Assembly (NCBI RefSeq): GCF_014640175.1 | Contig: NZ_BMGL01000005.1 | Coordinates: 124,001-188,000 of the forward strand | Source of the DNA: Psychroflexus salis | GTDB lineage: Bacteria; Bacteroidota; Bacteroidia; Flavobacteriales; Flavobacteriaceae | DNA: 64,000 bases | Reading direction: 5' to 3' | Part shown: in pieces, positions 45,886 through 56,912 of the stretch | Position numbering within the stretch: the first letter of the stretch is position 1 | How the letters are laid out: every line of letters begins with the position of its first letter | Position numbers and translations under genes: made by a program | Notes under the pieces: generated by a model | Databases searched by the model: none | What the model was told of the DNA's origin: nothing | The model's input: only the letters and a program-made list of their open reading frames with translations

Positions 45886-46440
45886 ATGAGTTCAAAAAAA
45901 GGAAAGGTAGAAGATTTAATTGAACAAAAATTTTTAGAAAATAGAACAATATTTTTAAACGGACAAGTAGATGGCAAATCTGCTAAACACGTAATTGACC
46001 GCTTGTTGTATTTAGACATGGACAATCACGATGAAATTAAATTTTACATCAATAGTCCAGGCGGTTACGTTACAGATGGTTTTGCAATTTACGATACCAT
46101 GCAAGCCATAAAAAGTCCTGTAAGCACAATTTGTAGTGGTCTAGCCGCTTCTATGGGTTCTATTTTACTCTCTGCTGGCAGCAAAGGTAGGCGTTTTATA
46201 CAGCCATTGGCCAAAGTTATGATTCACCAACCCATGGGTGGTGCTCAAGGTCAGGCTTCCAATATTGAAATTCAAGCAAAAGAAATTTTAAAAACCAAAG
46301 AACTTAGTGCAAAAATACTTGCCGAAAATTGCGGGCAAGATTTTGACAAAGTAATGGCCGATTTTAAACGTGATTATTGGATGGACGCTGAAGAGTCGAT
46401 AGCTTATGGTATTGTAGACGGGCATTTTAAGGATATGTAA
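45886..46440 (+). CDS. clpP: ATP-dependent Clp protease proteolytic subunit
   Basis: A 184-residue ClpP serine protease with catalytic triad Ser89 (in GLAASMGS), His114 (in MIHQPMGG) and Asp163 (in KRDYWMDA). It is slightly shorter at the N-terminus than housekeeping ClpP and differs in the handle region, so it may be a second paralogue rather than the main ClpP beside clpX/tig. It would form a 14-mer and work with an AAA+ partner such as the ClpC encoded at 19239. It lies immediately upstream of an acetyltransferase gene (1-bp gap). Confidence 0.88.
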   Translation: MSSKKGKVEDLIEQKFLENRTIFLNGQVDGKSAKHVIDRLLYLDMDNHDEIKFYINSPGGYVTDGFAIYDTMQAIKSPVSTICSGLAASMGSILLSAGSKGRRFIQPLAKVMIHQPMGGAQGQASNIEIQAKEILKTKELSAKILAENCGQDFDKVMADFKRDYWMDAEESIAYGIVDGHFKDM

Positions 46441-46441
46441 C

Positions 46442-46879
46442 ATGTTTATTCGGCAAGTTTCTGTTACAGATATCATTCCGATTCGGCACCAAGTATTACG
46501 TCAAGGCAAAGCAATTGAATCATCTTATTTTACAGGAGACACATCCAAAAACACCTTCCATTTAGGTGTTTTTTTAAACCATGAATTAGCTGGAATTTGT
46601 AGCCTTGTTAATCAGGAAAAAACTATAAATGCTAAGCTTTACACATATCAATTAAGGGGTATGGCTGTATTAGACAAATTTCAAGGAAAAAAAGTAGGCA
46701 CTTCGCTAATGCATTTTATTCCTGACTTTTTAAAGTCAAAATCCAATAGTAACTTATGGTGTAATGCAAGAACCAGTGCAGTTTTGTTTTACGAAAAATT
46801 TAATTTTGTAAAACAGGGCGATGTTTTTGAAATTCCAGATGTGGGTCCACACCAATTGATGCATATTACCTATGAATAG
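46442..46879 (+). CDS. GNAT family N-acetyltransferase
   Basis: A 145-residue GNAT-fold enzyme. The acetyl-CoA-binding motif A is visible as LRGMAVLDKFQGKKVGTSLM (about residues 73-92), followed by NARTSAVLFYEKFNFVKQGD, typical of the fold's C-terminal strand. The substrate is unknown. It is the second gene of a run with clpP and an M15 peptidase; the next gene overlaps it by 8 bp. Confidence 0.85.
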   Translation: MFIRQVSVTDIIPIRHQVLRQGKAIESSYFTGDTSKNTFHLGVFLNHELAGICSLVNQEKTINAKLYTYQLRGMAVLDKFQGKKVGTSLMHFIPDFLKSKSNSNLWCNARTSAVLFYEKFNFVKQGDVFEIPDVGPHQLMHITYE

Positions 46880-47612
46880 AAGAACATTTGTTGAATACCT
46901 TGGTTTTTCGTTTGTCATGTTAAATTCCTTATCGAGTTTAGCTTCTGTTTTTAAAACTAATGAAAAAGATTTCTTAATAGGAAAAAGCAAAACTTCGATT
47001 TTTAAAAAAACAGGAACACATTTTCTAGAAAAAGAAACAGCATTGCAGTTTCAATTAATGCAAAATGCCGCTCTACAGGATGGTATTGAAATTGAAATAG
47101 CTTCCGCTTTTAGAAGTTTTTCAAGACAAAAGAAAATTTTTGAAAGCAAGTTTGAAGCGCTTCAAAAAGAAAACAAAACAGCTCTTGAAGCCATTCAGCA
47201 AATTATTCGCTATTCATCCATACCAGGTACATCTCGCCATCATTGGGGTACGGAAATTGATATTATTCAGAAAATAGATAAGAATTTATATAAAGGCGAT
47301 GTACTATCAACTTCACATTTTAGCAAAGGGGGAGCTTTCTACAATTTGCATTTATGGATGCAAAAAAATGCAGCTTCATTTGGGTTTTACTTAAGTTACA
47401 CCGATGCAAAAGATAGAACTGGTTTTTTGTATGAGCCATGGCATTATTCGTATTTACCAAGTTCTAAAAAATATTTAAAAGCCTATCTTCAATACAATAT
47501 GCAAGACCTTATTCAAACTGAAAAAGTAAAAGGTTTTCAAGCCTTAGATAGAGAATTTTTCAACAATTATTTTACCAAATATATATTAGGAATTAACCCG
47601 ATTTTAAAGTAA
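46872..47612 (+). CDS. M15 family D-alanyl-D-alanine carboxypeptidase
   Basis: A 246-residue VanY/M15B-type metallopeptidase with an N-terminal hydrophobic export segment. Zn-binding and catalytic motifs: SRHHWGTEIDI (His and Asp ligands, about residues 121-131), and EPWHYSYLP near residue 190 with the catalytic Glu and third Zn His. It trims the terminal D-Ala of peptidoglycan stem peptides in the periplasm. It overlaps the acetyltransferase gene by 8 bp. Confidence 0.88.
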   Translation: MNRRTFVEYLGFSFVMLNSLSSLASVFKTNEKDFLIGKSKTSIFKKTGTHFLEKETALQFQLMQNAALQDGIEIEIASAFRSFSRQKKIFESKFEALQKENKTALEAIQQIIRYSSIPGTSRHHWGTEIDIIQKIDKNLYKGDVLSTSHFSKGGAFYNLHLWMQKNAASFGFYLSYTDAKDRTGFLYEPWHYSYLPSSKKYLKAYLQYNMQDLIQTEKVKGFQALDREFFNNYFTKYILGINPILK

Positions 47613-47675
47613 AACTAGCAAACAAGTTATGCTAAACCACAAGAATGCTTATTTTAGCAAAAACAAACAAAAAAC

Positions 47676-49190
47676 ATGGGTAAAAAAGTAATCTTAACTA
47701 TTTTAGATGGCTGGGGAATTTCTCCAAATCGACAAATTTCTGCAGTAGACCAAGCCAAAACGCCTACCATGGACGGATTGTACAAAACCTATCCGTATGC
47801 GACTTTACGAACTGACGGCCTGCATGTTGGCTTACCGGAAGGCCAAATGGGAAACAGCGAAGTAGGACACATGAATTTAGGTGCCGGCAGAATTGTTTAT
47901 CAAGATTTGGTGAAAATTAATATGGCTGTAGAAAAAGATACTTTAAAAAATGAACCTGTTTTAAAACAAGCCTTTCAATATGCTAAAGAAAATGATAAAT
48001 CTATTCATTTTTTAGGCTTAGTGAGTGATGGTGGTGTGCACTCACACACTAAACATGTAGAAGGCTTGGTAAAAGCTGCAGAAGATTATGGTGTTTCGAA
48101 AAAATATGTGCATGCTTTTACCGATGGTAGAGATGTAGACCCAAATTCTGCCAAAAGTTTTATAGAAGAATTGCTCCCTATCTTAAAAGAAAACAATGCT
48201 AAATTAGCTACAATTATTGGTAGATATTTTGCAATGGATCGAGATAAACGCTGGGAACGTGTTAGCAAAGCCTACCAATTACTGGTTCATGGTAAAGGAG
48301 AAGCCAGCGAAAATGCAATTGCTGCAATACAAAAAAGCTATGATCAAAATATAACCGATGAGTTTATTGAGCCTATTGTATTAACAGAAAAAAATCAAGC
48401 TATTGCTAAAATTAAAAATGGCGATGTGGTTATCTTTTTTAATTTTAGAACCGACCGTGGAAGACAACTCACTCAAGCTTTAAGTCAACAAGATTTTCCA
48501 GATTTTAACATGGAAAAACTAAACTTACATTATGTAACTATGACAAAGTATGACGATACTTTTAAAGGAATAGATGTGGTTTACAAAAAAGATAATATTA
48601 AAGACACCCTAGGCGAGGTGCTCGAAAAAAATAGTAAAACCCAATTAAGAGCCGCAGAAACTGAAAAATACCCACATGTAACCTTCTTTTTTTCAGGTGG
48701 ACGTGAAGATGCATTTAAAGGTGAAAAACGAATTATGGTAAACTCACCTAAAGTAGCTACTTACGATTTACAACCCGAAATGAGTGCATTTGAATTGAAG
48801 GATAAACTACTTGCAGAAATTGAGAATAAATCTAGCGACTTTATGTGTATTAATTTTGCTAATCCTGATATGGTAGGACATACCGGTGTTTTTGAAGCAG
48901 CTGTAAAAGCCTGTGAAACTGTAGATGAATGCTTAGGCGAATTAGTAAAAAAAGCCGAAGAAAACAATTATAGCATGATTGTAATTGCCGATCATGGCAA
49001 TTCTGAAACTATGTTAAATCCAGATGGAAGTGCAAATACAGCCCACACGACCAACCCAGTCCCCATTATTTTAATCGACCCAGAAATTAAACAAATTAAA
49101 AATGGTATTTTAGGAGATATTGCTCCTACGATCTTAAAATTAATGGACGTAAAACAACCTGAACTAATGACTCAAAAACCACTTGTATAA
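47676..49190 (+). CDS. gpmI: 2,3-bisphosphoglycerate-independent phosphoglycerate mutase
   Basis: A 504-residue alkaline-phosphatase-superfamily enzyme that interconverts 3- and 2-phosphoglycerate in glycolysis. It starts KVILTILDGWGIS with a metal Asp, and has the nucleophile Ser in GQMGNSEVGHMNLGAGR (about residue 61). It also has FTDGRDVDP, and the metal-binding MIVIADHGNSE and ANTAHTTNPVP. Length is standard. Its stop overlaps the next gene's ATG (TAATG). Confidence 0.96.
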   Translation: MGKKVILTILDGWGISPNRQISAVDQAKTPTMDGLYKTYPYATLRTDGLHVGLPEGQMGNSEVGHMNLGAGRIVYQDLVKINMAVEKDTLKNEPVLKQAFQYAKENDKSIHFLGLVSDGGVHSHTKHVEGLVKAAEDYGVSKKYVHAFTDGRDVDPNSAKSFIEELLPILKENNAKLATIIGRYFAMDRDKRWERVSKAYQLLVHGKGEASENAIAAIQKSYDQNITDEFIEPIVLTEKNQAIAKIKNGDVVIFFNFRTDRGRQLTQALSQQDFPDFNMEKLNLHYVTMTKYDDTFKGIDVVYKKDNIKDTLGEVLEKNSKTQLRAAETEKYPHVTFFFSGGREDAFKGEKRIMVNSPKVATYDLQPEMSAFELKDKLLAEIENKSSDFMCINFANPDMVGHTGVFEAAVKACETVDECLGELVKKAEENNYSMIVIADHGNSETMLNPDGSANTAHTTNPVPIILIDPEIKQIKNGILGDIAPTILKLMDVKQPELMTQKPLV

Positions 49191-49732
49191 TGCAAATTGT
49201 AAAAATATACAGCTTAATTATTTTAAGCTCTTTAAGCCTATTTTTGGAGACTTATCCTTCAGAATATTTAAATTCGATTGACCAAGAAGATATATTAATT
49301 GGAGATTTAGAAATTAGTGAAATTGAAAATTTTAATTGGTTCCAAAAAAATTACAAATCCTATAGTCCTAAAAAAGAAACTATAGATGCTATACATAAAC
49401 AACTCCAACAAAAAGATATACGTATTGAAATTTATTTTGGAACTTGGTGTTCAGATAGCCAAATTGAAGTGCCAAGCATAATAAAATTAATGGAGTTAGT
49501 TAATTTTGATACATCAAAAATTAGATTAATCGGTGTAAATCGAGACAAAGTGGTTCCTAATGTAGATGAAGCAAAAGCTAAACAATTAAATGTACAAATG
49601 GTTCCAACCTTTATTATTTACAAAAATGGAAAAGAATTAAATCGCTATGTAGAATTTGCTCAAGAAAGTTTAGAACAAGATTTACTTTCCATTTTAAAAG
49701 AAGAAGGTTATAAACATAGTTATAAATTTTAA
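49190..49732 (+). CDS. Thioredoxin-like periplasmic protein
   Basis: A 180-residue thioredoxin-fold protein with an N-terminal export signal (about 1-22). The active-site region reads FGTWCSDSQIEVPSI, so the CxxC motif is reduced to Cys-Ser-Asp-Ser with a single cysteine. The cis-Pro loop QMVPTFIIYKNG is present. A single-Cys site argues against a standard disulfide reductase; a monothiol or binding role is possible. It is coupled to gpmI by a 1-bp overlap. Confidence 0.8.
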   Translation: MQIVKIYSLIILSSLSLFLETYPSEYLNSIDQEDILIGDLEISEIENFNWFQKNYKSYSPKKETIDAIHKQLQQKDIRIEIYFGTWCSDSQIEVPSIIKLMELVNFDTSKIRLIGVNRDKVVPNVDEAKAKQLNVQMVPTFIIYKNGKELNRYVEFAQESLEQDLLSILKEEGYKHSYKF

Positions 49733-49742
49733 GTAAAGTATT

Positions 49743-50174
49743 ATGATTTCAAGTTCTAAGCCCACTTTAGCTGTAGATTTTGACGGCACCATTGTTGAAA
49801 GTAAGTATCCAAAAATAGGTAAGCCTATGCTTTTTGCTTTCGAAACTTTACAAAAACTCCAAAATGAAGGTTTTCCTTTAATTCTTTGGACGTACAGATG
49901 TGGCGATCGCTTAACAGAAGCTGTTGAATTCTGTAAAGACCATGGAATTGAATTTTATGCAGTAAACAAAAGTTACCCAGAAGAAGATTTTGACGAAAGT
50001 ATTAGCCGAAAAATAGCAGCCGATGTGTTTATAGACGATAGAAGTATCGGTGGCTTTATTGGTTGGGGAAATGTATATAAGGAATTGATAGGCGAAAATT
50101 TAAGCCCAGTAAAAATTCCAAAAAAAGAAAGTGGACTTAAAAAATTATTGAAAAAACTGAAGCTAAGTAAATGA
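49743..50174 (+). CDS. HAD-like hydrolase (BT0820-type)
   Basis: A 143-residue small HAD protein. Motif I is LAVDFDGTIVES (Asp nucleophile), LILWTYR is in motif II position, and ADVFIDDRSIGG is motif IV. It resembles capless Bacteroidota hydrolases related to 5'(3')-deoxyribonucleotidases, whose substrate is not established. The C-terminus is Lys-rich. It overlaps the map start by 4 bp (ATGA). Confidence 0.8.
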   Translation: MISSSKPTLAVDFDGTIVESKYPKIGKPMLFAFETLQKLQNEGFPLILWTYRCGDRLTEAVEFCKDHGIEFYAVNKSYPEEDFDESISRKIAADVFIDDRSIGGFIGWGNVYKELIGENLSPVKIPKKESGLKKLLKKLKLSK

Positions 50175-50986
50175 TTATAACAAAAAATCAAGAAGAAATT
50201 GAACTTATGCGCGAAAGCGCATTAATTGTATCTAAAACTTTAGGTATGCTGGCTAAAGAAATAAAGCCCGGTGTTACCACCCTTGAATTAGACAAAAAAG
50301 CTGAAGAATTTATACGAGACCATAAGGCCATTCCTGGTTTTTTAGGATTGTACGACTTCCCCAATACTTTATGTGTAAGTCCTAATGCACAAGTTGTTCA
50401 TGGAGTACCAAACAAAAAACCATTGCAAGAAGGAGAAATAATTTCGGTAGATTGTGGAGCCATTAAAAATGGGTTTTATGGTGATCATGCCTATACTTTT
50501 GCAGTTGGTGAAGTATCTAACGACATTAAGAAATTGCTAGAAGTAACAAAAGAATCTTTATATAAAGGAATCAAACAGTTTAAACTAGGAAATCGTGTTG
50601 GCGATGTTGGTTTTGCTATTCAAAAGCATGCAGAAAAACATGGCTATGGAGTAGTACGAGAATTAGTAGGCCATGGTCTAGGTAAAAAAATGCACGAAGA
50701 TCCAGAAATGCCAAATTACGGAAAACGGGGTCGAGGCAAAAAATTTATCGATGGTATGGTGGTGGCAATCGAACCTATGATTAATATGGGAAGCAAACGC
50801 ATAAAGCAACTTCCCGACGGCTGGACAATACTCACATCGGATGGCCTACCTTCTGCGCATTTTGAACACGATGTAGCTTTGGTGAATGGAAAGCCAGAAT
50901 TATTATCTACCTTTCATTACATTTATGAAGCACTTGGCATAACCAGCAATGAAGAAGATGAATTTAGAGTAAGTAGCACTAATTAA
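50171..50986 (+). CDS. map: Methionine aminopeptidase type I
   Basis: A 271-residue dinuclear metallopeptidase removing N-terminal Met. The ligand segments are VDCGAIKNGFYGDHAYTF (two Asp), VGHGLGKKMHEDP (His), VAIEPMI (Glu), and FEHDVALV near the end (Glu). It starts MIITKNQEEIELMRESALIVSKTL, usual for type I. A short unstructured tail extends past residue 255. Start ATG overlaps the stop of the HAD gene. Confidence 0.95.
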   Translation: MIITKNQEEIELMRESALIVSKTLGMLAKEIKPGVTTLELDKKAEEFIRDHKAIPGFLGLYDFPNTLCVSPNAQVVHGVPNKKPLQEGEIISVDCGAIKNGFYGDHAYTFAVGEVSNDIKKLLEVTKESLYKGIKQFKLGNRVGDVGFAIQKHAEKHGYGVVRELVGHGLGKKMHEDPEMPNYGKRGRGKKFIDGMVVAIEPMINMGSKRIKQLPDGWTILTSDGLPSAHFEHDVALVNGKPELLSTFHYIYEALGITSNEEDEFRVSSTN

Positions 50987-51093
50987 TCGAAACTTAAGAT
51001 AACAAATACAAGATAAAAACTACATTAAAGATCATTTATTCATTTTGTTTAATTTTTAACTTCATTTTTTGAACAAGAATACTAAAAATGAAA

Positions 51094-51101
51094 TATTTTT
51101 G
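51094..51101 (+). promoter_or_regulatory. -7 promoter element of the carotenoid operon
   Basis: TATTTTTG matches TAnnTTTG; a TTG (51069-51071) lies 22 bp upstream. The predicted transcript start falls near 51105, so the longer frame beginning at 51069 cannot be the translated form. Confidence 0.6.
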
Positions 51102-51119
51102 GTTTTGTTAAACGAAGAC

Positions 51120-52019
51120 ATGGAAAATATTAAACAAAATTTCAGCATTAAAGATTTAGAAACCCTAAGTGGTATAAAAGCGCATACCATACGCATGTGG
51201 GAAAAACGCTATGGGGTGTTGCAACCCCAGCGAACAGACACCAATATTAGGACCTATGGTGTTAATGGTCTCCAAAAAATCTTAAACATTGCGTTTCTAA
51301 ATGAAAATGGTTATAAAATCTCGCGGATTTCTAAAATGAGCGAAGATGAAATATCCGAATTAGTGCAGCGCATTACAACCAGTAAGAGCAATACAAATCG
51401 TGCGGTAAAGTCGCTTAAAGTAGCGATGATGAATTTTGACCAACCTTTGTTTTTAAGAACTTACGATGGTTTATTGCAAAACCTAACCTTTAGAGACATT
51501 TACAACCAAGTTTTTATTCCTTTGCTTCAAGAAATTGGTATTTTATGGCAAGCAGGTACTATAACTCCCGCACACGAACAATTTATTTCTTCGTTAATTA
51601 AACAAAAATTATTCATTAATATTGAAATGCTACAAAAAGAACAACCTAATAAAAAAGATAAGGTTTTTGTACTTTTTCTCCCTAATGAAGAAATACACGA
51701 TATTGGCTTGTTTTATGCTAATTACGAAATACTTTTGCATGGTTATAAAGTAATATTTTTAGGACAGAGTTTACCTATGGAAGATTTAGATTATCTTTCA
51801 AAATTGTTTGATAATACTGTTTTTGTAAGTTATCTTACCGTTAAACCTGAAAATGTAGAAGAATATATACATAAATTTACAAACCAAATTTGCACATCAG
51901 AATGTTGCGAATATTGGCTATTAGGACGTAAAGCACTAGAATTAATTGATAATAAAGTTAAATTACCCGAACGTGTTCGCGCCTTTAGAAATATTAATGA
52001 ATTAACATTGAATTTATAG
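51120..52019 (+). CDS. MerR-family regulator with B12-binding domain (CarH/LitR-like)
   Basis: A 299-residue regulator. The N-terminal MerR DNA-binding domain (about 5-80) contains LSGIKAHTIRMWEKRYGVLQPQRT. A four-helix B12-capping region holds W143-x9-E153-Q154 (ILWQAGTITPAHEQF), where CarH proteins have Wx9EH. The Rossmann-type cobalamin-binding domain (about 180-299) has ExHxxG as EIHDIG (191-196). Related proteins repress carotenoid genes in the dark with adenosylcobalamin and release DNA in light. It is the first gene of the crt operon, 1 bp before crtI. The start is ATG 51120, since the longer frame spans the -7 element. Confidence 0.87.
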   Translation: MENIKQNFSIKDLETLSGIKAHTIRMWEKRYGVLQPQRTDTNIRTYGVNGLQKILNIAFLNENGYKISRISKMSEDEISELVQRITTSKSNTNRAVKSLKVAMMNFDQPLFLRTYDGLLQNLTFRDIYNQVFIPLLQEIGILWQAGTITPAHEQFISSLIKQKLFINIEMLQKEQPNKKDKVFVLFLPNEEIHDIGLFYANYEILLHGYKVIFLGQSLPMEDLDYLSKLFDNTVFVSYLTVKPENVEEYIHKFTNQICTSECCEYWLLGRKALELIDNKVKLPERVRAFRNINELTLNL

Positions 52020-52020
52020 A

Positions 52021-53478
52021 ATGCATAAAAAAATATCCATCATTGGCTCCGGCTTCTCTTCGCTTTCAGCTGCATGTTATTTAGCTAAAGCAGGACATCA
52101 AGTTGAAGTTTTTGAAAAAAATGAAAGCATTGGCGGTAGAGCTAGGCAGTTTAAAGCCGAAGGTTTTACTTTCGATATGGGACCATCCTGGTATTGGATG
52201 CCAGATGTTTTTGAACGATTTTTTAAAGATTTTGGACATCAGGTTTCAGACTTTTATCAATTAGAAAAACTAAACCCAGCATACTCCGTCTATTTCGGAA
52301 AAAATGATAAAATTGATATTGAAGACTCCTTAGAAAAAATTGCCAAAGTTTTTGAAGCCGAAGAAGAAAAAGCATCCATAAAGCTTAAAAAATTCATGGA
52401 AGAAGCAGCTGAAAATTACGACATTGCAATAAAAGACTTAGTTTATAAACCCGGAGTTTCTCCATTAGAATTAGTGAACTGGAAAACAGCCACAAAAATA
52501 GACCAGTTTTTTGGAAACATTTCTAACGATGTTGATAAAGGTTTTCAAAATGAAAGATTACGACAAATTTTAAAGTTTCCTGTGTTGTTTCTAGGAGCAA
52601 AACCAAGTGACACACCTTCCTTTTATAATTTCATGAATCATGCTGATTTTGGTTTGGGCACATGGCACCCTGAAGGTGGAATGTATCAAGTAGTTGCGGC
52701 TATGGAAAAATTAGCCAATTCGCTTGGTGTTCAATTTCATACCAAGGCTAATGTAGAAAGCATAAAAGTTGAAAACAATCAAGTTAAAGGTATTGTTTGC
52801 AACGAAAAATTTATCGAGTCGCATGTTGTGCTAAGCGGAGCCGATTACCATCACACCGAAACATTATTAGAAGAAAAGCATCGCCAATATTCAGAAAATT
52901 ATTGGAAAAAGAAAACTTTTGCACCTTCTTCACTTTTATTTTATTTAGGTTTAGATAAAAAGCTAACTAATGTTAACCACCACAATTTATTTTTTGATGT
53001 GGATTTCGATAAGCATGCAGAAGAAATATATTCAGACCCAAAATGGCCAAGTGAGCCATTATTCTACGCTAACTTTACATCCTTAACCGACCCATCTACA
53101 GCACCAGAAGGCTGCGAAAATGCATTTTTCTTAGTGCCTATTGCTCCAGGGCTTCAAGACACTCCCGAATTAAGAGAACAATATTTTGATATTGTAATAG
53201 CTCGATTTGAAGAACTTACTGGAGAAAATATAAAAAATAATATTACTTTTAAAAGAACTTTTTGTGTAGACGATTTTAAAAACGACTATAATTCCTACGG
53301 AGGAAATGCATACGGTATGGCAAATACCTTATTGCAAACAGCGTTTTTAAGACCTAAACTTAAGAGTAAAAAAGTAAACAATTTATTCTTTACAGGCCAA
53401 TTAACCGTACCAGGACCTGGCGTTCCACCAGCGCTTATTTCTGGAAAATTGGTTTCAGAATTAATTGAAAAAAACTAA
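52021..53478 (+). CDS. crtI: Phytoene desaturase
   Basis: A 485-residue FAD-dependent CrtI-type desaturase. The Rossmann dinucleotide motif is IIGSGFSSLSAACYLAKAGHQVEVFEK at the N-terminus, and the C-terminal FAD/carotenoid motif is FFTGQLTVPGPGVPPALISGKLVSELI. It converts phytoene to lycopene. Its place before crtB and the standard flavobacterial order support this function over later desaturations. A second CrtI-like gene downstream (54794) is likely the CrtD-type enzyme. Confidence 0.92.
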   Translation: MHKKISIIGSGFSSLSAACYLAKAGHQVEVFEKNESIGGRARQFKAEGFTFDMGPSWYWMPDVFERFFKDFGHQVSDFYQLEKLNPAYSVYFGKNDKIDIEDSLEKIAKVFEAEEEKASIKLKKFMEEAAENYDIAIKDLVYKPGVSPLELVNWKTATKIDQFFGNISNDVDKGFQNERLRQILKFPVLFLGAKPSDTPSFYNFMNHADFGLGTWHPEGGMYQVVAAMEKLANSLGVQFHTKANVESIKVENNQVKGIVCNEKFIESHVVLSGADYHHTETLLEEKHRQYSENYWKKKTFAPSSLLFYLGLDKKLTNVNHHNLFFDVDFDKHAEEIYSDPKWPSEPLFYANFTSLTDPSTAPEGCENAFFLVPIAPGLQDTPELREQYFDIVIARFEELTGENIKNNITFKRTFCVDDFKNDYNSYGGNAYGMANTLLQTAFLRPKLKSKKVNNLFFTGQLTVPGPGVPPALISGKLVSELIEKN

Positions 53479-53489
53479 AAAAAATTGCT

Positions 53490-54329
53490 ATGAAATCAAT
53501 ATTTGACCAAGTTGCCAGAGATTGTAGTAAGAAAGTTACCCAATCCTACAGTACATCTTTCTCTATTGCAACCAAACTATTGGCACCATCGATACGCCAA
53601 GATATATACAACATATATGGTTTTGTGCGTTTTGCAGATGAAATTGTTGACACATTCCACGATTTTAATAAAGAAGACTTATTAAATGAATTTGAAGAAG
53701 AACTTTATAAAGCGCTAGAACGCAAAATTAGTTTAAACCCTATTTTAAATTCATTTCAAGAAACAGTACACAAATACAATATTCCTAAAAATTTGTATGA
53801 CGCATTTTTAAGAAGCATGCGTAAAGATTTATCTAAATCTACTTATAAAACACAAGAAGAATATGAAGATTATATCTATGGAAGCGCAGATGTTGTTGGT
53901 TTAATGTGCTTAAAAGTCTTTGTAAAAGGCGACGATGAAATGTATGAGCGGCTTAAGCAAGATGCTATGAAATTGGGTTCTGCCTTTCAGAAAGTGAATT
54001 TTTTACGCGATTTAAAAGCCGATTTCGAAGAGTTAAGCCGTTCTTATTTTCCTAATGCAAACTTAGAGCAGCTAGATGAAGCTACCAAAAAAGAAATTAT
54101 AGACGAAATTGAAGCAGATTTTAAAGCCGGTTTACGTGGTATAAGTCAACTTCCTGTAGAAGCAAAACTTGGTGTATATACTGCATACATTTACTATTTA
54201 AAACTATTGCACAAATTAAAACAGACTCCATCTTTAGAAATAAAAAACACACGTATTAGTGTTCCTAATTATACTAAAGCTAGTTTATTAGCAAAATCTT
54301 TTATTTCCTGTAGATTAAATTTAATTTAA
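53490..54329 (+). CDS. crtB: Phytoene synthase
   Basis: A 279-residue trans-isoprenyl diphosphate synthase head-to-head family enzyme joining two GGPP to phytoene. Both Asp-rich motifs are visible: FVRFADEIVDTFHDF (about residues 45-60) and KVNFLRDLKADFEELSRSYFP (about 167-188). Length is normal. It is 11 bp after crtI and 18 bp before crtZ. Confidence 0.95.
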   Translation: MKSIFDQVARDCSKKVTQSYSTSFSIATKLLAPSIRQDIYNIYGFVRFADEIVDTFHDFNKEDLLNEFEEELYKALERKISLNPILNSFQETVHKYNIPKNLYDAFLRSMRKDLSKSTYKTQEEYEDYIYGSADVVGLMCLKVFVKGDDEMYERLKQDAMKLGSAFQKVNFLRDLKADFEELSRSYFPNANLEQLDEATKKEIIDEIEADFKAGLRGISQLPVEAKLGVYTAYIYYLKLLHKLKQTPSLEIKNTRISVPNYTKASLLAKSFISCRLNLI

Positions 54330-54347
54330 TTACAAAACCTATTATTT

Positions 54348-56266
<1,919 letters not shown>

Positions 56267-56267
56267 C

Positions 56268-56912
56268 ATGAAAAAAATTACAGAAAAAGCGCACTCCTAC
56301 TCCATTGCAGCTGGAGTTTTATGGCTCTTCCATATCAGCGGAATTATTGGTATAAGCCTTGGCTATCTAGATTGGTTTGCCAGCCGAACTAGTTTAAACT
56401 TAGTTATTTTAAGTTTAGCTTTATTTATATTTTTTCCTGTCAACAAATTAAAATCAATTCTTGTTTTTATAAGCCTTGCCTTTTTAGGTATTTTAGTGGA
56501 ATATTTGGGTGTAAATTATGGTCTCTTTTTTGGAGAATATGCTTACGGCGAAAATATGGGACCTAAGGTCGGTGGTGTTCCATGGCTAATTGGATTAAAC
56601 TGGGCTTTACTTACCTTAGTAACAGGAGCAATGGCAAATTATTTAGCAGAACACTGGTTTTTAAAAGCGCTTTTAGGAACTTTTTTAATGTTGCTTCTTG
56701 ATATTTTTATGGAAGCATCTGCTCCAGTTTTCGATTTTTGGGAGTTTAAAGGTGGCTATGCTCCTATTGATAATTATATTGCTTGGGGTATTGTTGCGTT
56801 TATAATGCACTTAATTTTTAATGCATTTAAATTAAAAGGTAACTTATTTATTAGTTTACATTTATTTTTTGTTCAATTAGTGTTTTTTATTTATTTCTAT
56901 GTCTATTTCTAA
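56268..56912 (+). CDS. cruF: CruF-type carotenoid 1',2'-hydratase
   Basis: A 214-residue polytopic membrane protein (about six TM helices). It has the CruF/DUF422 signature EYLGVNYGLFFGEYAYGENMGPKVGGVPWLIGLNWALL and the later DIFMEASAPVFDFWEFKGGYAPIDNYIAW. It adds water across the 1',2' bond of the acyclic end of gamma-carotene, giving the 1'-OH of myxol and saproxanthin. It starts 1 bp after the crtD-like stop, and the crtY start overlaps it by 14 bp. Confidence 0.9.
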   Translation: MKKITEKAHSYSIAAGVLWLFHISGIIGISLGYLDWFASRTSLNLVILSLALFIFFPVNKLKSILVFISLAFLGILVEYLGVNYGLFFGEYAYGENMGPKVGGVPWLIGLNWALLTLVTGAMANYLAEHWFLKALLGTFLMLLLDIFMEASAPVFDFWEFKGGYAPIDNYIAWGIVAFIMHLIFNAFKLKGNLFISLHLFFVQLVFFIYFYVYF

